A stretch of DNA of 45,267 bases from Mycobacterium sp. E183 (lineage in GTDB: Bacteria > Actinomycetota > Actinomycetes > Mycobacteriales > Mycobacteriaceae): NCBI RefSeq assembly GCF_001667735.1, contig NZ_LZJN01000129.1:1-45267 (forward strand), written 5' to 3'. Below, in pieces: positions 34,952-44,086 of the stretch (its first letter is position 1; every line of letters starts with the position of its first letter). A model generated the notes under the pieces. It was not told the DNA's origin, searched no databases, and saw nothing but the letters and a program-made list of their open reading frames with translations. The position numbers and the translations under genes are program-made.

Positions 34952-37068
34952 CGGAGACTTCGGCCGCAGCCCCCGTGCCGCCTGTCGCAAAGCGGCAGCA
35001 GACCCGGCGTGAGCATCACGGGGACGTCTTCATCGATCCGTATGAATGGCTGCGCGACAAGTCCGACCCCGAAGTCATCGCCTACCTCGAGTCGGAAAAC
35101 GAGTACGTCGACATGATGACGGCAGGTCTCGAACCGTTGCGGCAGAAGATCTTTGCCGAGATCAAGGCACGTACCAAGGAGACCGATCTGTCGGTCCCGA
35201 CTCGGCAGGGCGACTGGTGGTACTACGCCCGTACCTTTGAGGGAAAGCAATACCGGGTTCAATGTCGTTGCCCGATAAGCAATCCCGATGACTGGGATCC
35301 GCCGATCCTGGAAGAGAACACCGAAGTGCCCGGCGAGCAGATCCTGCTCGACTCGAACACCGAGGCGGAGGGCCACGAATTCTTCGCGCTCGGTGCAGCC
35401 ACCGTCAGCCTGGACGGGAACCTCCTGGCGTACTCCGTCGACACCGTCGGCGACGAACGTTATACGCTGCGCTTCAAGGACTTGCGCACGGGCGAGCTGT
35501 ATCCGGACGAGATCGCCGACATCGGGGCGGGCGCGACCTGGGCGGCAGACAACCACACGGTGTACTACCTGACCCTGGATGCGGCCCACCGCCCCGATAA
35601 GGTGTGGCGCTACCGCGTGGGCTCCGGCGAACCGTCGGAACTGGTGTATCACGAGGCCGACGAACGGTTTTGGCTCGGCGTCGGGCTGACTCGTAGCGAG
35701 GCCTACGTCTTCATCGCATCGGGGTCCTCGATCACCTCTGAGTACCGGTACGCGGACGCCGCGGATCCGCATGCCCCGTTCACCGTGGTGCTGCCACGGC
35801 GCGAAGGCATCGAGTACGCGGTCGAACACGCGGTGGTCGGCGGCCAAGACCGGTTCCTGATTCTGCACAACGAGGACGCGGTCAACTTCACCCTGACCGA
35901 GGCGCCGGTCAGCGACCCGGCCCAGCAGCGCACGCTCATCCCGCACCGCGACGACGTGCGGCTCGACGGCGTCGACGCCTTCGCCGGCCATCTGGTGGTC
36001 AGCTACCGGCGGGAGGCGTTGCCCCGGCTCCAGGTGTGGGACATCGCCGCCGGCGGGGAATACGGCGAACCTGAGGAGATTTCGTTCGACTCCGAGCTGA
36101 TGTCGGCCGGTCTTGCCGGCAACCCTAACTGGCGTGCGCCCAAGCTGCGGATCAGGGCAGGGTCGCTGGTCGTCCCGGCACGGGTATACGACATCGACTT
36201 CGCCACCGGTGAACGCACGCTGCTGCGCGAACAACCCGTGCTCGGCGGTTACCGCACCGCCGACTATGTGGAGCGGCGCGACTGGGCGATCGCCGACGAC
36301 GGCACCCGCATCCCCGTGTCCATCGTGCACCGCGCCGGTATCGAATTTCCCGCACCGGCTTTGCTGTACGGCTACGGTGCCTACGAGATATGCACCGACC
36401 CCAGCTTTTCCATTGCTCGGCTGTCGCTGCTGGACCGGGGCATGGTGTTCGCCATCGCCCACGTCCGCGGGGGCGGTGAAATGGGCCGCCCGTGGTACGA
36501 GCATGGCAAGCTGCTGGAGAAGAAAAACACTTTTACCGACTTCGTAGCGGCGGCAAGGCATTTGGTCGACACGGGTGTCACTCGGCCGCGTCAGCTGGTG
36601 GCCCTGGGTGGCAGCGCGGGCGGCCTGGTGATGGGGGCGGTCGCCAACCTGGCGCCGGAACTCTTCGCCGGAATTCTCGCGCAGGTCCCGTTCGTCGACC
36701 CGCTCACCACCATCCTCGATCCTTCCTTGCCGCTCACCGTCACCGAGTGGGACGAATGGGGAAACCCGTTGCAGGACAAGGACGTCTACTCATACATGAA
36801 GTCTTATTCGCCGTATGAAAACGTCGAAGCCAAGCGGTATCCCGCCATCCTGGCGATGACTTCCCTGAACGACACCAGGGTCTACTACGTGGAGCCCGCC
36901 AAGTGGGTGGCGGCACTGCGGCACGCCAACGCCAACGGCAGTCCAATCCTGCTGAAGACGCAGATGAACGCCGGACACGGCGGAGTCAGCGGTCGTTACA
37001 AGGCGTGGCAGGAGACCGCTTTCCAATACGCCTGGCTATTGGCCGCCGCCAACGCCGACCAAGGCTAG
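34948..37068 (+). CDS. ptrB: Oligopeptidase B (intact, Rv0781/Rv0782-type)
   Basis: A prolyl-oligopeptidase-family serine peptidase of 706 residues that cuts short peptides after Arg or Lys. An N-terminal beta-propeller (about 70-430) guards the active site. The catalytic domain has S556 in GGSAGG, D642 in LNDTRV and H677 in NAGHGG. No signal peptide, so cytoplasmic. In M. tuberculosis H37Rv this gene is annotated as two pieces, ptrBa and ptrBb; here it is one uninterrupted frame of normal length with all three catalytic residues, so it should be functional. GTG start overlapping the purC stop (GTGA). Confidence 0.95.
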   Translation: MTETSAAAPVPPVAKRQQTRREHHGDVFIDPYEWLRDKSDPEVIAYLESENEYVDMMTAGLEPLRQKIFAEIKARTKETDLSVPTRQGDWWYYARTFEGKQYRVQCRCPISNPDDWDPPILEENTEVPGEQILLDSNTEAEGHEFFALGAATVSLDGNLLAYSVDTVGDERYTLRFKDLRTGELYPDEIADIGAGATWAADNHTVYYLTLDAAHRPDKVWRYRVGSGEPSELVYHEADERFWLGVGLTRSEAYVFIASGSSITSEYRYADAADPHAPFTVVLPRREGIEYAVEHAVVGGQDRFLILHNEDAVNFTLTEAPVSDPAQQRTLIPHRDDVRLDGVDAFAGHLVVSYRREALPRLQVWDIAAGGEYGEPEEISFDSELMSAGLAGNPNWRAPKLRIRAGSLVVPARVYDIDFATGERTLLREQPVLGGYRTADYVERRDWAIADDGTRIPVSIVHRAGIEFPAPALLYGYGAYEICTDPSFSIARLSLLDRGMVFAIAHVRGGGEMGRPWYEHGKLLEKKNTFTDFVAAARHLVDTGVTRPRQLVALGGSAGGLVMGAVANLAPELFAGILAQVPFVDPLTTILDPSLPLTVTEWDEWGNPLQDKDVYSYMKSYSPYENVEAKRYPAILAMTSLNDTRVYYVEPAKWVAALRHANANGSPILLKTQMNAGHGGVSGRYKAWQETAFQYAWLLAAANADQG

Positions 37069-37114
37069 TCGTGCGGTCCCGGAACCCCACGGGTAGCTGA
37101 GCCGTCGATGCGTA

Positions 37115-37199
37115 CCGTGTGCTGGACACGGGTCGCGACGCTGCAGGACTTGCCGGCGCTCACGCCGAGGTGGTGGCATGGTTGTGGCTTGCGAAGCCA
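37115..37199. terminator. Two short hairpins between convergent ptrB and emrB-like genes
   Basis: CCGTGT and ACACGG (37115-37131, loop 5 nt) and TGGCTT and AAGCCA (37185-37199, loop 3 nt) are perfect 6-bp inverted repeats in the 203-bp gap between two convergent genes. Neither is followed by a T-run. A terminator role rests mainly on position. Confidence 0.3.
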
Positions 37200-37271
37200 T
37201 CAGCTCACCGCAGCACCTAGCGGACGCAGTCGCGGCGCAGCAAAGAGGCTGGTCGAGAAACGGTCCGGCCG

Positions 37272-38897
37272 TCAGGAAACGTCGCGGTCCGGCAATGCCG
37301 GCTTCCTTGGCAGAAACGCCGCGGGGATGATCGTGAACGCCACCAAGCCGACAGCCAGGACAAACACCAACGTGTAGACCTGGGACAGGTTGTGCGCCAC
37401 ATGGCTGGCAAAATCGGGCGACAACGCCTGCCGGGGGAGGGCCGACGGGTCAACCGGCACCCCACGACTCTTGGCTTCATCCTGGAGTGCGGCCACCTTG
37501 TTCGCGGCGACCAGGGTTTCGTCGTTGCCGAACTGGTTGGTCAACACCACCGCCATCAAGGCGGCTCCTATCGAACCGCCCAGCTGCTGATTGACACTGA
37601 CCAGTGTGGTCCCCCGGGCGACCTGTGGAGGGGTGAGCGACTGCATCAGCGCGGCCGAGAGCGGTGTCGTGGTGCAACCCACCCCCAAACCTGTGATGGT
37701 CAGCCCGGCGAGCAGCGTCGGTGAATAGTGAACTTGCTTCGCCACTCCCCAGGTGAAGAGGCCGAGGCCCACCACCATCACCACGAGGCCGATCAGCACT
37801 ATCTTGCCCGGTCCGTACCTGTCCATGTAAGCGCCCGCAAGCGGCAGGGTTACCAGGGCGCCGAGGCCGACTGGGACCAAGTGGAGCCCCGCCTGCATGG
37901 GCGTCTGATGCAGTACGAGCTGGAAATAACTCGGTATGAGCAGCGTGGCGCCGACCGAGGCGGCCGCAAAGACAAGCAGTGTGACGTTGACCTCGGTGAC
38001 CACCGGGTTCTTGAACAGCCGAAGGTCGATGAGCGGGTGATCCGAGCGGTACCAGGCGTGCAGGACGAAGGCGATTATCAAGGCGACGCCCGTGATCACC
38101 GGTACCAACACATAGGGGTCGGCGATCGTGTGACGTCCCGGAATGGACGAAACGCCGCAGAGGAAGATTGCGACTCCCGGCGACAACAGCAGCAGGCCGG
38201 TGACGTCGAGCGCTTCCGCCGGGGACGGGCGGTCTTTTGTGAACAGGATCGCCGCGAGGACGAAGGTGGCGAGGCCCATCGGCAGGTTGATCAGGAAGAT
38301 CCACTTCCAGCCGTAGGCGTCGATTAGCCAGCCACCCAATATCGGTCCGCCGATTGGACCGAGCAGAATCGGAATGCCCCCAACCGCCATCAATCGACCG
38401 ACCCGCTTCGGGCCGGCCTCGCGCGTCAAGATCATCCAACTCAGCGGCAAGAGCATGCCGCCGCCAATACCTTGCAGGACCCGGAAAATAATCAGTAAGA
38501 GAATATTCGGCGCGACCGCGCATAACAGGGAGCCGAGCGTGAAGGACATTATCGAGCCCATGAAGAGCCGCTTGGTGCCGAACCGATCGGCTGCCCATCC
38601 AGTTATCGGAATGACGGTGGCGAACGCCAACATGTATCCCGCCATCGTCCACGAGACGATGGCTTGGGTAGACCCGAATTGGTCAATGAAAGTGCGTTGC
38701 GCGACTGCGACGACGGTGTTGTCGAGGATCGCCATGATGCAGGCCAATCCGCAAACTCCGGCGATGCGGAGGAGGGGAATGTCGAGCTTGTCAGGGTATG
38801 TACGGGCGGCGTCGCCGTCAAAATCCCCGGTGTCAGGGGTGGACACCGGGGAGTCGGACAAGCCGGAAGAGGCCTTCTGCATCGTGTTGCCGAGCAT
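37272..38897 (-). CDS. emrB: DHA2 (EmrB/QacA-type) MFS drug exporter, copy 1
   Basis: A 541-residue proton-driven exporter of the 14-helix DHA2 group, like Rv0783c. The N-terminal region has GWAADRFGTKRLFMG (motif A) between helices 2 and 3, LQGIGGGMLLPLSWMI and the motif C-like GPIGGPILGGWLI in the fifth helix. The cytoplasmic tail ends after RKPALP. It probably expels hydrophobic drugs or lipids. ATG at 38897 is used; an ATG five codons later (MQKASSG) is 10 nt after TATGCT, and the second copy shows exactly the same arrangement, so the shorter start may be the true one. It lies in tandem with a close paralogue. Confidence 0.94.
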   Translation of the reverse strand: MLGNTMQKASSGLSDSPVSTPDTGDFDGDAARTYPDKLDIPLLRIAGVCGLACIMAILDNTVVAVAQRTFIDQFGSTQAIVSWTMAGYMLAFATVIPITGWAADRFGTKRLFMGSIMSFTLGSLLCAVAPNILLLIIFRVLQGIGGGMLLPLSWMILTREAGPKRVGRLMAVGGIPILLGPIGGPILGGWLIDAYGWKWIFLINLPMGLATFVLAAILFTKDRPSPAEALDVTGLLLLSPGVAIFLCGVSSIPGRHTIADPYVLVPVITGVALIIAFVLHAWYRSDHPLIDLRLFKNPVVTEVNVTLLVFAAASVGATLLIPSYFQLVLHQTPMQAGLHLVPVGLGALVTLPLAGAYMDRYGPGKIVLIGLVVMVVGLGLFTWGVAKQVHYSPTLLAGLTITGLGVGCTTTPLSAALMQSLTPPQVARGTTLVSVNQQLGGSIGAALMAVVLTNQFGNDETLVAANKVAALQDEAKSRGVPVDPSALPRQALSPDFASHVAHNLSQVYTLVFVLAVGLVAFTIIPAAFLPRKPALPDRDVS

Positions 38898-39211
38898 AGC
38901 GATATCGATACCCGCAAGCAGATGCTTTTAGGCGTTTGCCTCCACCCGGGTCACTAACCCGCTGGCCGGGGCCGTTTCGGCTGTCGGGCCGGTGATGGAC
39001 CGCCCGCTCGTCGACTGGTTCGGCAAGTGGTCGAAGAGCCTGGCGCCACTCGATGGGTGACCGCGCAGCGTAAGCGGTATGGCGTTCTGGTTGTGCGGTG
39101 CCTGAGCCGTCGCCGATCGTCGCTTATGCGCGTTTGCTGGGGAACGCCGTTCGGCGGCGGGGCACTTCCAGGACGCCGATGGCTGGCCCGACTTTAGTGG
39201 GGTGAATTGCG
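38898..39211. other. 314-bp gap between tandem exporters, with a possible gene fragment
   Basis: On the plus strand, 38932-39060 is an open frame of 42 codons ending in TGA, with clean GC-rich third positions and a protein-like composition (ends KSLAPLDG). A TAG precedes it directly and no start codon lies near its beginning, so it could be the tail of a lost gene or chance. The rest shows no gene, repeat or strong dyad that I can support. Confidence 0.35.
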
Positions 39212-40831
39212 TTATTCCGCGACCGTTTGGCTCGCCGGCTTTTTTGGCAGAAAAGACGCCGGAATGAACGTGAACGCCACCAACACCACGGCTATCACAA
39301 ATACCGCCGTATAGGCGCGGGAAAGGTCGTGCACCACGTTGTCCCAAAAGCCGGCATTCAGCGCCTGAGGCGGTATCGCGGACTGGTTCACTGGCACCCC
39401 GCTGACAGCGGCTTGCTGCTGCAACGCCGCGAGTTTGTTCGCGGCGACGATGTTCTCGCTCCGATTGAACTGATTGGTCAGGATCATCGACATCAAAGCC
39501 GTGCCCACCGATCCGCCCACCTGATGGCTGACGCTCATCAGCGTCGTGCCCCGGGCGATCTGGTGCAGGGTGAGCGCCTGCACCGCGGCGACAGACAACG
39601 GCATCATGGTGCAGCCCATCCCGAGGCCCATGATTGTGAGGCCGATCAGCAGCGTGGGCCAGTAGTCCGCCTGCCTGGCCACGCCAACGGCGAACGTGCC
39701 CAGACCGGCGGTGATCAGCCCGATACCGACCAGCACGATCTTGCCGGGCCCCCGTCGGTCCACCAATGGCCCGGTCAGACGCATGGTCAGCATGGCGCCG
39801 AGTCCCTGGGGGATCATGCGCAGGCCCGCCTGCATCGGCGTCTGATGCAGCACCTGCTGGAAATAACTCGGCAGCAGCAGGCCGGCCCCGAAGAAGGCGC
39901 CGGCGAATACCACCATCGTCACGTTGGCGTGGGTGAGCACCGGGTTACGAAACAACCGCAGATCGATGAGGGGATGATCGGCGCGGCGCCACGCGTGCGC
40001 GACGAACCCGGCGATCAAGGCCAGGCCGATGGTGGCCGGTATGAGCACGTGGCGGTCGGCGACGGTGCCGCATCGCGGGATCGACGACACCGCGAACAGG
40101 AACGTGGCCAGGCCGGGTGACAGCAGCAGCACCCCGACGACGTCGAAGGTTTCCGAACGCGACGGGTGGTCCCGGGGGAAAATGATCGCCCCGAGCGCGA
40201 TGGTGACGAGTCCGATCGGCAGGTTGATCAAGAAGATCCACCGCCAGCTCGAAGTGTCGATGAGCCAGCCGCCCAGGATCGGGCCACCGATCGGCGCGAG
40301 CAGCATCGGGATGCTCAGGATCGACATCAGCCGACCCAGCCGCCGCGGGCCCGCTTCGCGGGTCAAGATCATGAAACTCAGGGGCAACAGCATGCCGCCG
40401 CCGATCCCCTGGACCACCCGAAAAACAATGAGCTGCAACATGTTTGCTGCCAACGCACATAGTAGCGAGCCCAACGTGAAGGCCAGCACGGAGCCCAGGA
40501 AAAGCCGTTTGGTGCCGAACCGGTCGGCTGCCCACCCGGTGATCGGTATGACCGTCGCCAACGCCAACGTGTAGCCGGTCATAGTCCACGCGACGACGGC
40601 CTGGGAAGACCCGAATTGGTCGATGAAGGTGCGTTGCGCGACGCTGACGACGGTGACGTCCACGATCGCCATGACCGTGGCCAGGATGCAGACGCCGGAA
40701 ATCCGCAACAGGCCGGCGTCGAGCTTGTCGGGATACTCCCGCTCGCCCTCGCCCAGCTGCGGGGCGGGGTCGTAAGGCAGCGGCGTGTCGGCCGCTACGT
40801 AAGGGGCCTGATCCATGGCGTTGCTTAGCAT
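39212..40831 (-). CDS. DHA2 (EmrB/QacA-type) MFS drug exporter, copy 2
   Basis: A 539-residue paralogue of the neighbouring exporter, same strand, similar along its whole length: the same motif A (GWAADRFGTKRLFLG), the fifth-helix motif GPIGGPILGGWLI and a near-identical C-terminal SVSHQVGGSVGTALMS region. The predicted topology is 14 helices. I recall a single DHA2 gene (Rv0783c) at this locus in M. tuberculosis, so a tandem duplication in this lineage or a loss elsewhere is likely. As in copy 1, an internal ATG (MDQAPYV) lies 10 nt after TATGCT. The two copies differ most in the N-terminal 30 residues and in the extracellular loops, which suggests different substrates. Confidence 0.94.
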   Translation of the reverse strand: MLSNAMDQAPYVAADTPLPYDPAPQLGEGEREYPDKLDAGLLRISGVCILATVMAIVDVTVVSVAQRTFIDQFGSSQAVVAWTMTGYTLALATVIPITGWAADRFGTKRLFLGSVLAFTLGSLLCALAANMLQLIVFRVVQGIGGGMLLPLSFMILTREAGPRRLGRLMSILSIPMLLAPIGGPILGGWLIDTSSWRWIFLINLPIGLVTIALGAIIFPRDHPSRSETFDVVGVLLLSPGLATFLFAVSSIPRCGTVADRHVLIPATIGLALIAGFVAHAWRRADHPLIDLRLFRNPVLTHANVTMVVFAGAFFGAGLLLPSYFQQVLHQTPMQAGLRMIPQGLGAMLTMRLTGPLVDRRGPGKIVLVGIGLITAGLGTFAVGVARQADYWPTLLIGLTIMGLGMGCTMMPLSVAAVQALTLHQIARGTTLMSVSHQVGGSVGTALMSMILTNQFNRSENIVAANKLAALQQQAAVSGVPVNQSAIPPQALNAGFWDNVVHDLSRAYTAVFVIAVVLVAFTFIPASFLPKKPASQTVAE

Positions 40832-40978
40832 ATCGAACCGATTCCAGCGCCGTCAGCCCGCGGGACCCCGTTCGGGTGGCGCGCATCCCGCGCGACCAGC
40901 GGCCCAGCGGTTCCGATATACGCCTGCCGTCTGCGTGTCCTTCACCATTCCGACACCTGAGATCGTCAAACTGCGGGT

Positions 40979-41683
40979 GTGGCTGGAAAATTGATCGTCT
41001 CGGTCTCGGGGATAGGCGAACGCACCCTCGACGACGTTGAGGCGTTCTGCGCTCAGATGGATGCCCGCAATGTCCCGGTGTCGTTGTTGGTGGCCCCTCG
41101 GCTCAGCGGTGACTACCGACTCGACCGCGACCCGCGCACCGTCGAATGGCTGACCGGCCGGAGGTCCGGTGGTGACGCGATCGTGCTGCACGGCTATGAC
41201 GATGCCGCCACCAAGAAGCGCCGCGGTGAATTCGCCATCCTGCGGGCCCATGAGGCCAACCTGCGGCTGATGGCCGCCGACCGGGTGCTCGAGCACCTAG
41301 GACTGCGCACCCGGCTGTTCGCGGCGCCCGGCTGGGTGGTGTCCCCGGGCGTTGTCAAAGCCTTGCCGGACAACGGCTTTCGGCTTCTCGCGGATCTGCA
41401 CGGGATCACCGACCTGGTGCGGCACACCACCGTGCGCTCCCGCGTGTTGGGCATCGGGGAAGGCTTTCTCACCGAACCGTGGTGGTGCCGGATGGTGGTG
41501 CTGTCCGCCGAGCGGATCGCCCGCCGGGGCGGAGTCGTGCGGGTGGCCGTGGCCGCCCGCCACCTGCGCAAGCCCGGGCCCCTGCAGGCCATGGTCGACG
41601 CCGTCGACCTGTCGCTGATGCACGGCTGCGCACCGGCGGTGTACCGCTGGCAGCGCGACAAGGCCATTCTCGACGCGGCCTGA
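40979..41683 (+). CDS. DUF2334 polysaccharide deacetylase-like protein (Rv0784-type)
   Basis: A 234-residue protein of the NodB-related DUF2334 group. The metal-site-like motif HGYDD is at 71-75, followed by EF (84-85) and H91, then FAAPGW near 114-119, all expected for a deacetylase-type barrel. No signal peptide is visible. The activity is not known; a cytoplasmic sugar or lipid-sugar deacetylase is possible. The start is GTG (MAGKLIVS) without a clear ribosome binding site. It is divergent from the second exporter and followed after 48 bp by the FAD dehydrogenase. Confidence 0.85.
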   Translation: MAGKLIVSVSGIGERTLDDVEAFCAQMDARNVPVSLLVAPRLSGDYRLDRDPRTVEWLTGRRSGGDAIVLHGYDDAATKKRRGEFAILRAHEANLRLMAADRVLEHLGLRTRLFAAPGWVVSPGVVKALPDNGFRLLADLHGITDLVRHTTVRSRVLGIGEGFLTEPWWCRMVVLSAERIARRGGVVRVAVAARHLRKPGPLQAMVDAVDLSLMHGCAPAVYRWQRDKAILDAA

Positions 41684-41717
41684 CGAAGCGTTTCCTCAAA
41701 CCGCTCGGCGCGGGCAC

Positions 41718-41723
41718 TACCCT
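41718..41723 (+). promoter_or_regulatory. Candidate -10 element for the FAD dehydrogenase gene
   Basis: TACCCT fits TANNNT and ends 8 nt before the ATG at 41732, predicting a leaderless transcript separate from the upstream gene. Confidence 0.35.
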
Positions 41724-41731
41724 GGGCGGAC

Positions 41732-43399
41732 ATGAGCGATTCTTCGGCCGGGGGGTTCGGCGCCGACGCCATCATCGTCGGGGCGGGACTCGCGGGCTTG
41801 GTGGCCGCCTGCGAGCTGGTGGACCGGGGGCTGCGGGTGCTGATCCTCGACCAGGAGAGCAGCGCCAACCTGGGTGGGCAAGCATTCTGGTCGTTCGGCG
41901 GCCTGTTCTTCGTCGACAGCCCCGAGCAGCGCCGTCTGGGGATTCGCGACAGCCACGAACTCGCCCTACAAGACTGGCTCGGTACCGCGGCGTTCGATCG
42001 GCCCGAGGACTACTGGCCACGCCAATGGGCGCACGCCTACGTCGACTTCGCCGCGGGGGAAAAACGCCGTTGGCTGCGCGACCGGGGACTGAAGATCTTC
42101 CCCCTGGTGGGCTGGGCCGAACGTGGCGGCTATGACGCACAGGGGCACGGCAATTCGGTGCCCCGCTTCCACATCACCTGGGGCACGGGCCCCGCGTTGG
42201 TCGAAATCTTCGCCCGTCAGCTGCGGGACCGCTCGACGGTGCGCTTCGCGCACCGCCACCGGGTTGATGAGTTGATCGTCGAGGGCGGCGCGGTGACCGG
42301 GGTCCGCGGCACGGTGCTGGAGCCCGCAGCCGCACCCAGGGGCGTGGCGTCATCACGAACACCCGTGGGGCAATTCGAGTTTCGCGCGCTCGCTGTGATC
42401 GTCGCCAGCGGCGGCATCGGCGGCAATCACGAGCTGGTGCGCAAGAATTGGCCCAAGCGCATGGGCCGCATACCCGAGCAGCTACTCAGCGGGGTGCCTG
42501 CCCACGTCGACGGCAGGATGATCGGCATCTCCCAGCAGGCCGGCGCCCGGGTGATCAACCCGGACCGCATGTGGCACTACACCGAAGGCATCACCAATTA
42601 CGACGCCATCTGGCCGCTGCACGGCATTCGCATCATCCCCGGACCGTCGTCACTGTGGCTCGACGCGGCCGGAAAGCGGCTGCCGGTACCGCTGTACCCG
42701 GGTTTCGACACCCTGGGCACGCTGGAATACATCACCAGATCCGGGTATGACTACACGTGGTTCGTGTTGAACGCCAAGATCATTGAGAAAGAGTTCGCGC
42801 TCTCCGGGCAGGAGCAGAACCCCGACCTGACCGGGCAGAGCCTGCGTGAGCTGCTACGTAACCGGGCGCGCTCCGGGCCCCCGGGCCCGGTGCAGGCATT
42901 CGTCGACCGGGGAGTGGACTTCGTCAGCGCGAACTCGTTGCGGGAGTTGGTAACCGCGATGAACAAGCTGCCCGATGTCGCGCCGCTGGACTACGCTACC
43001 GTCGAGGCCGAGGTGACCGCCCGCGACCGCGAGGTGGCCAACAAATTCAGCAAGGACGGACAAATCACCGCGATCCGTGCCGCCCGCGGCTATCTGGGCG
43101 ACCGGCTGGGCCGGGTGGTCGCACCGCACCGGCTGACCGACCCCAAGGCGGGCCCGATGATCGCGGTCAAGTTGCACATCCTGACCCGAAAGACGTTGGG
43201 CGGCATAGAGACCGACCTGGCCGGCCGCGTGCTGAAGGCCGACGGAACGCCGCTGGCCGGCCTCTACGCCGCGGGTGAGGTGGCCGGGTTCGGTGGGGGC
43301 GGCGTGCACGGCTACCGCGCCCTGGAGGGCACATTCCTGGGCGGCTGCATCTTCTCTGGGCGGGCCGCCGGACGCGGCGTGGGCGACGATATCGCCTAG
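41732..43399 (+). CDS. FAD-binding dehydrogenase (Rv0785-type)
   Basis: A 555-residue flavoprotein of the fumarate reductase/3-ketosteroid dehydrogenase superfamily, very similar to Rv0785. The FAD-binding motif IIVGAGLAGL is at 14-23, followed by an acidic residue at the end of the second strand. The C-terminal GGGGVHGYRALEGTFLGG segment completes the FAD site. Such enzymes remove two hydrogens from a ring or a saturated chain; the substrate is not known, and the steroid dehydrogenase (KstD) active-site residues cannot be assigned here, so I do not call it KstD. No signal peptide. Confidence 0.93.
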   Translation: MSDSSAGGFGADAIIVGAGLAGLVAACELVDRGLRVLILDQESSANLGGQAFWSFGGLFFVDSPEQRRLGIRDSHELALQDWLGTAAFDRPEDYWPRQWAHAYVDFAAGEKRRWLRDRGLKIFPLVGWAERGGYDAQGHGNSVPRFHITWGTGPALVEIFARQLRDRSTVRFAHRHRVDELIVEGGAVTGVRGTVLEPAAAPRGVASSRTPVGQFEFRALAVIVASGGIGGNHELVRKNWPKRMGRIPEQLLSGVPAHVDGRMIGISQQAGARVINPDRMWHYTEGITNYDAIWPLHGIRIIPGPSSLWLDAAGKRLPVPLYPGFDTLGTLEYITRSGYDYTWFVLNAKIIEKEFALSGQEQNPDLTGQSLRELLRNRARSGPPGPVQAFVDRGVDFVSANSLRELVTAMNKLPDVAPLDYATVEAEVTARDREVANKFSKDGQITAIRAARGYLGDRLGRVVAPHRLTDPKAGPMIAVKLHILTRKTLGGIETDLAGRVLKADGTPLAGLYAAGEVAGFGGGGVHGYRALEGTFLGGCIFSGRAAGRGVGDDIA

Positions 43400-43418
43400 C
43401 TCGCCGGACGGGGTAGCG

Positions 43419-44057
43419 CTAGAAGGTGACCGCGTCCTCTTCGGGGAGCACTTGGAAGTCTGTGGTGGTCATCTCGGTGAGCCGGCCGTAATAGATGCCC
43501 CGCGCGTCGGGGGCGATGATCCCTTGGTGGATGGGTACGGCGCGCGCCGGTGCGACGGCGCGCAGGTAGTCGACGGCCTCGGAGATCTTCATCCACGGGG
43601 CGGCTGCCGGGGTGGCCAACACGTCCACCGGCTCGTCGGGCACGAACAGCGCATCACCGGGATGCATCAGCCTGGCCCGATGATCGCCGTCGCCCACCAG
43701 GAACGAAATGTTCTCTATGACCGGGATTTCCGGGTGAATGACGGCGTGTTTGCCGCCGACGGCGCGCACCGTCAGTTCACCGATCCGCAGTTCGTCACCG
43801 ACGTGCACCGCCTGGCACGGCGCCCCGAGCTGGGCGGTGGTTTGCGGATCGGCATAAAGCGCCGCGCCCGGGTTGCCCTCGAGCAGGGCCGGCAGTCGGG
43901 CGCCGTCGACGTGGTCGGGGTGCTGATGGGTGATCAGGATCGCGGATAAACCCGATATGCCCTCGAAACCGTGCGCGAAAGTCCCAGGATCGAAGAGCAC
44001 TCGGGTGTGGTCGAATTCTGCAAGTAGACAGGAGTGGCCGAAATGCGTCAGTTGCAT
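43419..44057 (-). CDS. Metallo-beta-lactamase-fold hydrolase (Rv0786c-type)
   Basis: A 212-residue metallo-hydrolase. The metal motif HxHxDH is HQHPDH at residues 44-49. Later metal ligands are probably H132 in LMHPGD, after GKHAVIH, and H177 in PIHQG. The short compact form resembles UlaG-like/L-ascorbate-6-phosphate lactonase relatives. The substrate is unknown. No signal peptide. The gene converges on the FAD dehydrogenase and diverges from the secreted protein gene with a 29-bp gap, so the two promoters must overlap. Confidence 0.9.
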   Translation of the reverse strand: MQLTHFGHSCLLAEFDHTRVLFDPGTFAHGFEGISGLSAILITHQHPDHVDGARLPALLEGNPGAALYADPQTTAQLGAPCQAVHVGDELRIGELTVRAVGGKHAVIHPEIPVIENISFLVGDGDHRARLMHPGDALFVPDEPVDVLATPAAAPWMKISEAVDYLRAVAPARAVPIHQGIIAPDARGIYYGRLTEMTTTDFQVLPEEDAVTF

Positions 44058-44086
44058 GTTTACGATTGTGCCCTGACGGGAGAGTG

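Noticed and set aside
34903..36561. 552-codon minus-strand open frame
   Set aside because: It is antisense to the intact oligopeptidase B with its catalytic residues; a shadow frame.
37115..37199. tRNA-like fold in the gap after ptrB
   Set aside because: Only two short hairpins are present; there is no acceptor stem, T arm or anticodon arm in the right order.
41732..43399. 3-ketosteroid delta-1-dehydrogenase (KstD) call
   Set aside because: The FAD fold is shared, but I could not place the KstD catalytic tyrosines, and the protein matches the uncharacterised Rv0785 type.
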